Below, one piece after another: positions 53,739 through 60,930 of a stretch of 64,000 bases of DNA. The stretch is taken from NCBI GenBank assembly GCA_902785135.1, contig CACZXL010000003.1, positions 1 through 64,000 on the forward strand, in the 5' to 3' direction. A program made the position numbers and the translations under genes. The notes under the pieces are model-generated. The model worked only from the letters and a program-made list of their open reading frames with translations. It had not been told where the DNA came from and did not search any database. Source of the DNA: an uncultured Erysipelotrichaceae bacterium (lineage in GTDB: Bacteria > Bacillota_I > Bacilli_A > RF39 > UBA660). Numbering within the stretch: position 1 is the first letter of the stretch; each line of letters begins with the position of its first letter.

Positions 53739-54449
53739 TTGAAAAAGAAAAAATGGATATTTATAGTTATAGGAATTTTATTAATAATAAGTATATTCTT
53801 TATATTAGGTCATATAAAGAAACAAAAAGAAAGAAATGAAGTTTTATCTAAAAGTAGAAACGAAATGATAAAAAAATTAAAAACCTTTTCTTATAATGGA
53901 ATTGTAAGTATAGATTTAGTTGGATATAAGTTTGATACTAATTTAGATTGTAAAGAAGACTTAAATAATAGATTGGGTTATTGTAATATAACAAATAAAC
54001 TAGTAGATATAGAAGAATATTTAGATTATAAGAATAATGTTACTTATACTAAAACTGATATTATTTCAAATGATAGTACCGACAAGTGGAGAAAATCAAA
54101 AGAAAAAGATATTGGTGAGGTAACACCTATGTTTAAGATGTTTGATGGTATAAAAATTTCTAAGGAAGAAAAAACTGATAAAGGTACTATTTATATTGGA
54201 GAAATAAATGGTAGATCTTTAAGAGGAATACTAAATTCTGCGAATAAAGGAACAAGTAGAAAGTTTAATTTAACAAAATTATTTAAAAGAAAAGTACCAG
54301 TAAGAATATTTGTTAATAATGATAATTATGTAGAAAGTATTGAATCTAATTTTAAGTTTTTAGGAATAGGTTTTGATATAGATATTAAATATACTGATTT
54401 TAATAATACACCATCAATAAGTTTACCAGGTGAAGTAAATGAATTATAA
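53739..54449 (+). CDS. Single-TM secreted-domain protein, unknown
   Basis: 236 aa. TTG 53739 is chosen as start: AGGTG at 53728-53732 gives it the right spacing, while the in-frame GTG at 53730 is part of that SD. A KKKKW basic cap precedes a TM anchor (~5-24), then an external domain of ~210 residues with a Cys pair (LDCKEDLNNRLGYCN) and alternating strands (VSIDLVGYKFDTN; GTIYIGEINGRSLRG). No family recognised. The next gene starts inside its 3' end. Confidence 0.7.
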   Translation: MKKKKWIFIVIGILLIISIFFILGHIKKQKERNEVLSKSRNEMIKKLKTFSYNGIVSIDLVGYKFDTNLDCKEDLNNRLGYCNITNKLVDIEEYLDYKNNVTYTKTDIISNDSTDKWRKSKEKDIGEVTPMFKMFDGIKISKEEKTDKGTIYIGEINGRSLRGILNSANKGTSRKFNLTKLFKRKVPVRIFVNNDNYVESIESNFKFLGIGFDIDIKYTDFNNTPSISLPGEVNEL

Positions 54450-55026
54450 AATAGATAATAATAAATTGATTTTATTTGTTAATAAAGATAATATTGATAA
54501 GACAATAAGTAAAACTAAAAAGTTAATTAGATTATGTGATAAAAAGAATTTAGAACTAGTTATAGAATATGATGGTGTTAAAAGTGAAGATTTAGATATG
54601 ATTAAAACTGCCATAAATATTAAAAATAGAGAAGATAGATATAATTATATTTATGATACAGTATGTAAAATATTAGATGATAGAATATGTAATGAAAACT
54701 ATTGTGAATTTGAAAATGATGTATGTATTCGTTTTAGAAAAGAAAATCCAAATCATAAAAATGGATGTTGTGAATGGAAAGGTAGAGGAAAATGTAAGTA
54801 TTTAATAGATAGTGTATGCACTATGAAAACATGTATGGCTTGCAAATTATTTACTTGTCCATTTCTATATAAAGAAAAAGGTATAAGACAAAGAATAAAT
54901 GATTATGTTTTAATAAAGTATTTCTTTAATAAAAATCAAAAATATATATTAGAGTGTAGTTTTTGGACTCCTAAAGAAATTGTTATGAAAAGATTACTTG
55001 CGAATAATTTTAATATAAAGGAATGA
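54439..55026 (+). CDS. Cys-rich protein, probable metal-binding
   Basis: 195 aa. Residues ~75-145 hold thirteen cysteines: KILDDRICNENYCEFENDVC, NGCCEWKGRGKCKYL, SVCTMKTCMACKLFTC. Such a cluster usually binds zinc or an Fe-S centre in the cytoplasm (no signal peptide). The N-terminal half is a plain alpha/beta segment. I cannot name a family. Starts within the end of the upstream gene and is followed by folD. Confidence 0.72.
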   Translation: MNYKIDNNKLILFVNKDNIDKTISKTKKLIRLCDKKNLELVIEYDGVKSEDLDMIKTAINIKNREDRYNYIYDTVCKILDDRICNENYCEFENDVCIRFRKENPNHKNGCCEWKGRGKCKYLIDSVCTMKTCMACKLFTCPFLYKEKGIRQRINDYVLIKYFFNKNQKYILECSFWTPKEIVMKRLLANNFNIKE

Positions 55027-55030
55027 TATT

Positions 55031-55861
55031 ATGTATAAGATACTTGATGGTAAATTAGTTTCTAATAAAATAGAAGAAGAATTAAAAAAGAAGATAAAAG
55101 ATCAATTAAAACTAGTTATTATTAAAGCAAGTGATTCAAAAGAATCTGATAAATATATTTATCAGAAAGTAAAAAAATGTATAGATCTAGGAATAGAAGT
55201 AGAACTAAAAGAATATAAAGAAAGTATAACTAATGAAAAGATAATTAAAGATATAGAAAAGTTTAATAAAGATAAATTAGTAAATGGAATAATAGTAGAA
55301 CTACCATTATATAATCATTTAGATGATGATATGATATTAAATTCTATTTCTGAATATAAAGATGTGGATGGTTTAACAGATAAGAATATGTCTAAATTAA
55401 TAAATAATGAAGATTGTTTTATTCCAGGTACTGTAAGAGGTATACTTAGTTTGCTATCTTATTATGATATAGATTATAAAGATAAAAAAGTAACTATTAT
55501 TAATAGAAGTAGATTAATAGGTAAACCATTATATTATTATTTAACTAATAAAGGTATAGATGTTAATATGGTAGGAAGTACTACCAAAGATATTAAAAAG
55601 ATATGTAAAAATAGTCATATATTAATCACAGGTATTGGTAAAAGAGAAGTAATTGATAAAAGTTATGTAAAAAATAATGCGGTAGTAGTTGATGCAGGTA
55701 TTTGTGTAGATTGTGGTCAAATATTTGGTGATGTATACTTTGAAGATGTTAAAAGTAAATGTGATTATATAAGTAAAGTTCCAGGCGGAGTAGGACCAAT
55801 GACAGTAATATCTTTATTTGAAAACTTATATGATGCATATCTAATGCAAAATAAGAAATAA
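55031..55861 (+). CDS. folD: Methylene-THF dehydrogenase/cyclohydrolase
   Basis: 276 aa. Catalytic Tyr-Lys in SDKYIYQKVKKCIDLGI, YKDVDGLTDKNMSKL, PGTVRGILSLLSYYDIDYKDKKVTIINRSRLIGKPLYYYL, then PGGVGPMTVISLFENL. The NADP-binding GRSxxVGxP is NRSRLIGKP, a slightly drifted form, and the protein is a little short, but both activities look intact. It supplies 10-formyl-THF. Confidence 0.93.
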   Translation: MYKILDGKLVSNKIEEELKKKIKDQLKLVIIKASDSKESDKYIYQKVKKCIDLGIEVELKEYKESITNEKIIKDIEKFNKDKLVNGIIVELPLYNHLDDDMILNSISEYKDVDGLTDKNMSKLINNEDCFIPGTVRGILSLLSYYDIDYKDKKVTIINRSRLIGKPLYYYLTNKGIDVNMVGSTTKDIKKICKNSHILITGIGKREVIDKSYVKNNAVVVDAGICVDCGQIFGDVYFEDVKSKCDYISKVPGGVGPMTVISLFENLYDAYLMQNKK

Positions 55862-55885
55862 CTTATTTATTAAGTTATTTTTTTA
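55856..55885 (+). terminator. Terminator after folD
   Basis: 10-bp AAATAACTTA/TAAGTTATTT, TTTAT loop, T run, abutting TGTTATAAT (55886-55894). Confidence 0.9.
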
Positions 55886-55894
55886 TGTTATAAT
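55886..55894 (+). promoter_or_regulatory. Extended -10 promoter of miaB
   Basis: A perfect TGTTATAAT, 22 bp before ATG 55917. Confidence 0.75.
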
Positions 55895-55916
55895 ACCATT
55901 TGTTTGGAGGTATACT

Positions 55917-57344
55917 ATGGAAAAAAATAAACCCTCTTATTCTGAAGCTAGAAAAAGAACAAAAGAAGAAGTTAAAGTAATCACAGATGCATATATTATG
56001 GATAATGATTTAAGTAAGTTAGGTATTGGTAAAACATATCATATTATTACTTATGGTTGTCAAGCTAATGTTAGAGATAGTGAAACTATTAAAGCTATAT
56101 TAGAAGATATGTCATTTACTGAAACTAGTGATATGGAAAAAGCTGATCTTATTTTACTTAATACTTGTGCAATTAGAGAAAACGCTCATAACAAAGTATT
56201 TGGTATGATAGGTAGAGTACAACATATGAAAGAAAAAAGACCAGATATTATCTTAGCTATCGGTGGATGTATGGCACAAGAAGTATCTATTGTTAATGAG
56301 TTAGAAAGAAAGAAAAAATATGTTGATGTAGTATTTGGTACTCATAATATTCATAACTTACCAAAATTAATAAGTGAAGCAATAGATAAAAATGAACAAG
56401 TAGTAGAAGTATTCTCTAAAGAAGGAGATATTATAGAAAACTTACCTGTAAAAAGAGATAGTATGTATAAAGCATTTGTTAATATTATGTATGGTTGTGA
56501 TAAATTCTGTACATACTGCATTGTACCTTTTACTAGAGGGAAACAAAGAAGTAGAAGAAAAGAAGATATATTAAAAGAAATAGATGATTTAATTAAACTT
56601 GGTTACAAAGAAGTAACTCTTTTAGGACAAAATGTTAATGCTTATGGAAAAGATTTAAATGAAAATATTACTATGGCAGAACTCTTAGAGGAAGTTGCGA
56701 AAACCGGTATAGAAAGAATTAGATTTGTAACATCTCATCCATGGGACTTTAATGATAATATGATAGATGTAATTGCGAAGTACCCTAATGTAATGCCATA
56801 TATTCATTTACCAGTACAATCTGGATCAAATAGAATACTAAAATTAATGGGTAGACGTTATACTAAAGAAAGTTATTTAGAATTATTTTATAAGATTAAA
56901 GATAAAGTTAAAAACGCAACTATTACTACTGATATAATTGTAGGTTTCCCTGGAGAAACAGAAGAAGATTTTGAAGAAACTTTAGAAGTAGTTAATGAAT
57001 GCAAATATGATGGTGCATATACATTTATATATTCACCTAGAGAAAATACACCAGCAGCATCTATGGAAGACAATGTTCCTTTAGAAGAAAAAGAAAAAAG
57101 ACTTGCGAGATTAAATGAATTAATTAATAAATATTATAAAGAAAGCAATGAAAAAGTAGTTAATACAGTTGTACCAGTTCTTATAGAAGGTGTTTCTGAA
57201 AAAAATGAAGAAATGTGCGCAGGTTATACTGATACTATGAAACTTGTTAATGTAAAATGTTCTAAAGATTATATTGGTAAAATAGTAAATGTAAAAATTA
57301 CTGAAGCTAAAACATGGAGTTTAGATGGAGTTCTAGATGAATAA
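55917..57344 (+). CDS. miaB: tRNA-2-methylthio-N6-dimethylallyladenosine synthase
   Basis: 475 aa radical SAM methylthiotransferase modifying A37 of tRNAs reading UNN. UPF0004 domain with three Fe-S Cys (TYGCQANVRDSE, NTCAIRENA, GGCMAQE), radical SAM YGCDKFCTYCIVPFTRGKQRSR and a C-terminal TRAM domain. It overlaps ymcA by 8 bp, the arrangement seen in Bacillus. Confidence 0.96.
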   Translation: MEKNKPSYSEARKRTKEEVKVITDAYIMDNDLSKLGIGKTYHIITYGCQANVRDSETIKAILEDMSFTETSDMEKADLILLNTCAIRENAHNKVFGMIGRVQHMKEKRPDIILAIGGCMAQEVSIVNELERKKKYVDVVFGTHNIHNLPKLISEAIDKNEQVVEVFSKEGDIIENLPVKRDSMYKAFVNIMYGCDKFCTYCIVPFTRGKQRSRRKEDILKEIDDLIKLGYKEVTLLGQNVNAYGKDLNENITMAELLEEVAKTGIERIRFVTSHPWDFNDNMIDVIAKYPNVMPYIHLPVQSGSNRILKLMGRRYTKESYLELFYKIKDKVKNATITTDIIVGFPGETEEDFEETLEVVNECKYDGAYTFIYSPRENTPAASMEDNVPLEEKEKRLARLNELINKYYKESNEKVVNTVVPVLIEGVSEKNEEMCAGYTDTMKLVNVKCSKDYIGKIVNVKITEAKTWSLDGVLDE

Positions 57345-57672
57345 TATACTTAATAAAGTAGAAGAATTAAAAGAGTTAATAATTGATACTGATGAATATA
57401 AGAACTATAAATTTTATTTAAGTAAAATAGAAAAAAATAAAGATATAAAAGAATTAATTAATATAATTACTAAAAAACAAAAAGAATTAGTAAGAATAGA
57501 GAATAATGGTTCTAATATAGATAATGAATCAAAAGAACTAGATAATTTATTTAATAAATTATATGAATATGATGATTATAAAAATTATATAGAATATTCA
57601 AAAAAATTAAATATAATAATTACAGATATTCAAAATAATTTTCAAGAATACTTTGACAATTTAGTTAGCTAA
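57337..57672 (+). CDS. ymcA: YlbF/YmcA family protein
   Basis: 111 aa, wholly helical. VEELKELIIDTDEYKNYKFYLSKIEKNKDIKELINIITKKQKEL and YEYDDYKNYIEYSKKLNIIITDIQNNF follow the YmcA/YlbF pattern. In Bacillus, YmcA acts with YlbF and YaaT in an RNase Y specificity complex and lies directly behind miaB, as here; context makes YmcA the best choice. Confidence 0.83.
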   Translation: MNNILNKVEELKELIIDTDEYKNYKFYLSKIEKNKDIKELINIITKKQKELVRIENNGSNIDNESKELDNLFNKLYEYDDYKNYIEYSKKLNIIITDIQNNFQEYFDNLVS

Positions 57673-57686
57673 AGTATTCTTTTTTA
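57644..57686 (+). terminator. Terminator after ymcA
   Basis: AAGAATACTTT (57644-57654) and AAAGTATTCTT (57671-57681) with T run; the loop carries the last ymcA codons. Confidence 0.8.
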
Positions 57687-57739
57687 TTGTATTCTTTTTT
57701 TAAAAGTGTTATCCTATTATTAGAGTAGGAGGAGTATTG

Positions 57740-58213
57740 ATGAAAAGTCTTAAAAAAGTATTAACAGTAATGGTGTTATTTATAAGTGTTTTTGTTTTAA
57801 CAGGTTGTGGTAAAAAAGAACCTATTACTTATGGAACATTTCATTCAAAATTATCAGATAAAGGATTTAGAGTAGTAGATGTAGGAGAACAATTTGAAAA
57901 CTATAGTTCAATAAAAAAAGCTTATGTAGCTCAATCAAAAGATGCAACTTATCAAATAGAATATTATGAGTTAGTAGATAATGATGCGGCTCAAGCATTC
58001 TTTGATAATAATAAAAATATATTTTTAGAATCAATTGGAAATGTATCAAAAAGTAAATTAGATATTACTAAAAAAGAATATGCAAGATTTCATGTAACTA
58101 GTAAAGGATATTATTTCTTCTTATCAAGAAATAAAAATACTGTAATATACGCTAGAGTTACAGAATCACATAAATCAGATGTAGTTTCAATAACAAAAGA
58201 ATTAGGATATTAA
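57740..58213 (+). CDS. Lipoprotein, unknown function
   Basis: 157 aa from ATG 57740 (AGGAGGAG 5 nt upstream; TTG 57737 rejected). Lipobox LTGC at residue ~23. The mature domain is ~130 residues with FHSKLSDKGFRVVDVGEQF, ATYQIEYYELVDNDAAQAFFDNNK and YYFFLSRNKNTVIYARV, an alpha/beta layout recurring in Bacillota lipoproteins of unknown role. Converges on the DUF368 gene with a shared terminator. Confidence 0.8.
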   Translation: MKSLKKVLTVMVLFISVFVLTGCGKKEPITYGTFHSKLSDKGFRVVDVGEQFENYSSIKKAYVAQSKDATYQIEYYELVDNDAAQAFFDNNKNIFLESIGNVSKSKLDITKKEYARFHVTSKGYYFFLSRNKNTVIYARVTESHKSDVVSITKELGY

Positions 58214-58248
58214 AAAAGAATTCAGATTATTTATCTGAATTCTTTTTT
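58212..58248. terminator. Bidirectional terminator
   Basis: 14-bp AAAAGAATTCAGAT/ATCTGAATTCTTTT around TATTT, with A/T tracts on both sides; the strongest terminator here. Confidence 0.92.
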
Positions 58249-59228
58249 TCTAATTTATCTAAGTAATAAATTACTACGCCACCTAATATAAAACTAACTA
58301 TTAATCCACAAACTTTCTCAGTTGTAAATGTAATAGGTGTTTCTAGATTTAATGGTAATATTAATGCACTTGCTATTATAAAACCTAAAATTAAACTTAT
58401 AGTTTTACCTTTATGTTTAGTTAATAATGAAGATAATATTTTAGCACTAAATACTATACCAGCAACTGCTCCTAAACCAAATATACCAAGTTTAATAAAT
58501 ATATTAACATCTAAAGTAGTTACTTGATCTATATAACTTCTAACCATTTCATATTTACCTAATACAAGCATAACCATTGATCCAGAAATACCTGGGAATA
58601 TCATTGATATACCTCCAATAACTCCTAAACCAAATAGTATTAAATAACCTATAATACCAGCTTCTTCATTTAAGCTATTATTAACACCTTTTAAATTAAA
58701 GTATTCTAATACTCCAATAAGTATTATTCCTATTAAGAAATATATAACATTAAACTTTTCATTTTTCATTTCTTTCTTAATAACTATAGGAATACTAAAT
58801 AATATTAATCCCATAAACCAGAATATTGTTTCTGCTTCTATATGATTTAAAGTAAATCCTAATATTTTAGCAAAAGCTACAATACCAATTCCAGCTCCTA
58901 CTAACACTTTTAATAAGAATAATATACTTTGTTTTCTTGTAGTAGTTTTTCTTTTAAAAACATCACTTACTGCATTAGTAAGTCTTTCAAATAAATCAAA
59001 TATAACTAACATAGTTCCACCAGATACTCCAGGGATTATGTTTGCGATACCAACACCAATTCCTCCAAAGAATGGTTTTAAATCATATTTTGATTCACTA
59101 TTGATTTTTTCAATCTTTTTTAATTCCTTTTCTTCTTTTTTCTTAATTCTTAATTTTTCTTTTTTTCTTTTTGATAAATGTTTTTTCTTTTCTTTAGGTT
59201 CTTTTTCTTTTTTACTAAATAACTTCAT
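58227..59228 (-). CDS. DUF368 (PopT-type) undecaprenyl-phosphate flippase
   Basis: 333 aa from ATG 59228. The upstream ATG (59234) abuts GGAGG and would have no spacer. A Lys/Glu-rich cytoplasmic extension (~1-50, repeated KKEKE/RKKKE) is followed by ~8 TM helices with DUF368 hallmarks: GIGVGIANIIPGVSGGTMLVIF, FGLGVIGGISMIFPGISGSMVM and a matching second half. PopT/DUF368 proteins move undecaprenyl phosphate back across the membrane for reuse in wall synthesis. The charged N-terminus is an addition. TGTTATAAT at 59254-59246 (-) is its promoter. Confidence 0.9.
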   Translation of the reverse strand: MKLFSKKEKEPKEKKKHLSKRKKEKLRIKKKEEKELKKIEKINSESKYDLKPFFGGIGVGIANIIPGVSGGTMLVIFDLFERLTNAVSDVFKRKTTTRKQSILFLLKVLVGAGIGIVAFAKILGFTLNHIEAETIFWFMGLILFSIPIVIKKEMKNEKFNVIYFLIGIILIGVLEYFNLKGVNNSLNEEAGIIGYLILFGLGVIGGISMIFPGISGSMVMLVLGKYEMVRSYIDQVTTLDVNIFIKLGIFGLGAVAGIVFSAKILSSLLTKHKGKTISLILGFIIASALILPLNLETPITFTTEKVCGLIVSFILGGVVIYYLDKLEKKNSDK

Positions 59229-59245
59229 ATCCATCCTCCAATAAA

Positions 59246-59307
59246 ATTATAACATATATATAATAAAATGTATTCAATTTTACAAATATTCTAATTTATG
59301 TTATATT
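59246..59307. promoter_or_regulatory. Divergent extended -10 promoters
   Basis: Minus strand: TGTTATAAT (59254-59246) for the DUF368 gene. Plus strand: TGTTATATT (59299-59307) for the transglutaminase-like gene, 28 bp before its ATG. Confidence 0.65.
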
Positions 59308-59334
59308 AGACCCTGTTAAAAGGGAGGTGCCATT

Positions 59335-60720
59335 ATGAAAAAGAGAGAATATGTAATGAAAAAAATATGTGTTTTTGTGTTATCTACTTTTTTATCTGGA
59401 TCTATATATGCCATAAAAAAAGGTGCAGATTTAACTGAAAAAGTGGCTACTGTTCCTTTAGATATACGTAATGAATTATATTATGATAATATTCTAGATA
59501 GTGATAAATATTTAGAATACTATGGTAGAGAATTATCAGATGGTACATATATTAATAAAGCTACTAATACTAATAAATTAGTTGATAGATATGTTACTTA
59601 TGAAAAATTAGAAAAACTAGAAGAAGCAGATATTCATATGAATATAACAAAAGATATGTCTTTTTTAGAAAAATGTCCTAATTTAAAAACTTTAAATATA
59701 TTTAATTCAGAATTATTAACAGATGAAGATATAGAATTAATAAATAATTCTAATTTAGATAAAATTGTATTATCATTTGATTATAAAAATATAAGAAATA
59801 ATAGAGAAAATAAATTTGACATCAGTAGATTTAAAAAAGATGTAGTTATTAATAATAGTCTTTATTCATTTTTAGATGATTTAGATCAATTAGTATTTTA
59901 TAATTATTTTGTTAATAAAAATGATGATATCTTTATTGATAAAAATAATCTTGAATCTATAAAATCTATGGATAATTATTTAAATGAAGTTATAGATGAA
60001 TATGATATAAAAAACGCAAAAGATGATAAAGAAAAAGTTTTATTAATATCTGATTATATATGTAGTACTTTAAGTTATGACAAAGAAGTAAGTGATAGTA
60101 TAAGAGAATATACTAATAATTTAATAGAACAAGAAAAGAATACATATGAACCTACTGAAAAAAGTGAAGAATATAATTATAATTCTATTTCTTCAATTGT
60201 TAATCAAGATTCAGAAAAGAAAGACGGAATTTGTATAAATTATGCATCTTTATTTGATATTATGTGTTATAAAACAGGTGTTAAATCTAGAAAAGTAGAA
60301 GGAATAGATACTAGTGTTAATATAGGTCATGCATGGAATATAGTATATATAGATGGAAAGAAAGAATTTGTTGATCTAACATTTTTTGATAATGATTATA
60401 GAGAAGAAATGTTAAAAAAATATAATAAGTATAAATCTGAAGATGATTATAATTATTTAACATTTATGTTATTTCAAGATATAGATGATAGTTATACTGA
60501 TTTTAATATTATCCCATCACTAGATTCATTAGATAAAAAAATTGAAAAAGAAAATGTATATGTAGTTAATAACACTTTAGACGGTTTAAACCTAATAAAT
60601 GAAACTCCATCATTATCAAAACTAGCGTTAATATCAGTTTTAGGTGGATTATCTACTACAATATTAGAAGAAATTTTATATAGAAGAAAGAAAAAGAAAA
60701 AAGTATTAAAAACTAGTTAA
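59335..60720 (+). CDS. Membrane-anchored transglutaminase-like protein
   Basis: 461 aa, SD GGGAGGTG. N-terminal signal/anchor (~10-27), an LRR-like stretch (~95-150; LEKCPNLKTLNIFNSELL) and a transglutaminase-like core: KDGICINYASLFDIMCYKTGV (Cys300), NIGHAWNIVYIDGKKEFVDLTFFD (His332, Asp347). A C-terminal TM (~432-448) with RRKKKKK ends it. It may cut or cross-link surface proteins or peptidoglycan; a purely structural role cannot be excluded. The triad is intact. Terminator directly after. Confidence 0.82.
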   Translation: MKKREYVMKKICVFVLSTFLSGSIYAIKKGADLTEKVATVPLDIRNELYYDNILDSDKYLEYYGRELSDGTYINKATNTNKLVDRYVTYEKLEKLEEADIHMNITKDMSFLEKCPNLKTLNIFNSELLTDEDIELINNSNLDKIVLSFDYKNIRNNRENKFDISRFKKDVVINNSLYSFLDDLDQLVFYNYFVNKNDDIFIDKNNLESIKSMDNYLNEVIDEYDIKNAKDDKEKVLLISDYICSTLSYDKEVSDSIREYTNNLIEQEKNTYEPTEKSEEYNYNSISSIVNQDSEKKDGICINYASLFDIMCYKTGVKSRKVEGIDTSVNIGHAWNIVYIDGKKEFVDLTFFDNDYREEMLKKYNKYKSEDDYNYLTFMLFQDIDDSYTDFNIIPSLDSLDKKIEKENVYVVNNTLDGLNLINETPSLSKLALISVLGGLSTTILEEILYRRKKKKKVLKTS

Positions 60721-60733
60721 TCTAGTTTTTTTT
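60708..60733 (+). terminator. Terminator
   Basis: AAAAACTAG/CTAGTTTTT, TTAAT loop, T run. Confidence 0.85.
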
Positions 60734-60734
60734 C

Positions 60735-60763
60735 TTGACTTTGATAATTATAATTGTTAAAAT
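60735..60763 (+). promoter_or_regulatory. Promoter of leader-peptide/ABC exporter unit
   Basis: TTGACT (60735-60740), 17 bp, TAAAAT (60758-60763); same hexamers and spacing as both T-box promoters. Confidence 0.85.
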
Positions 60764-60783
60764 TAACATGAATTTAAAGAGAA

Positions 60784-60870
60784 AGGAGTGAAAACATGAA
60801 GATAGTTTTATATTTATTTTATTTGTTTATAGTTAGTAAGAAGAATAAGAGTGAATATGTTTTTACTCCT
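60784..60870 (+). promoter_or_regulatory. Long-range hairpin sequestering leader SD and AUG
   Basis: AGGAGTGAAAACATG (60784-60798) can pair with TATGTTTTTACTCCT (60856-60870): about 15 bp with two G-U pairs, closing over the leader ORF. It would hide the SD and start codon when no ribosome is moving through the ORF. Confidence 0.75.
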
Positions 60871-60885
60871 GTTTTTGCTTGCTAA
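60796..60885 (+). CDS. 29-aa leader peptide (attenuator ORF)
   Basis: 29 codons, ATG 60796, stop TAA 60883-60885, with a strong SD AAAGGAGTG 5 nt upstream. The peptide is hydrophobic at the start (MKIVLYLFYLFIVS), then basic (KKNK), then SEYVFTPVFAC. The stop codon overlaps the first bases of the terminator stem at 60884-60903, so a ribosome at or near the end would block terminator formation. The ABC exporter follows at 60931. The layout is that of ribosome-mediated attenuators such as Bacillus bmrB-bmrCD; a type I toxin-like peptide is a less likely alternative. Confidence 0.75.
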   Translation: MKIVLYLFYLFIVSKKNKSEYVFTPVFAC

Positions 60886-60908
60886 CTACTAGAAATAGTA
60901 GTTTTTTT
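60884..60908 (+). terminator. Attenuator terminator before ABC exporter
   Basis: 8-bp AACTACTA/TAGTAGTT around GAAA, followed by a T run; its 5' arm includes the stop of the leader peptide. Confidence 0.85.
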
Positions 60909-60930
60909 AATGGAAAAAAGAGGTGATTAT

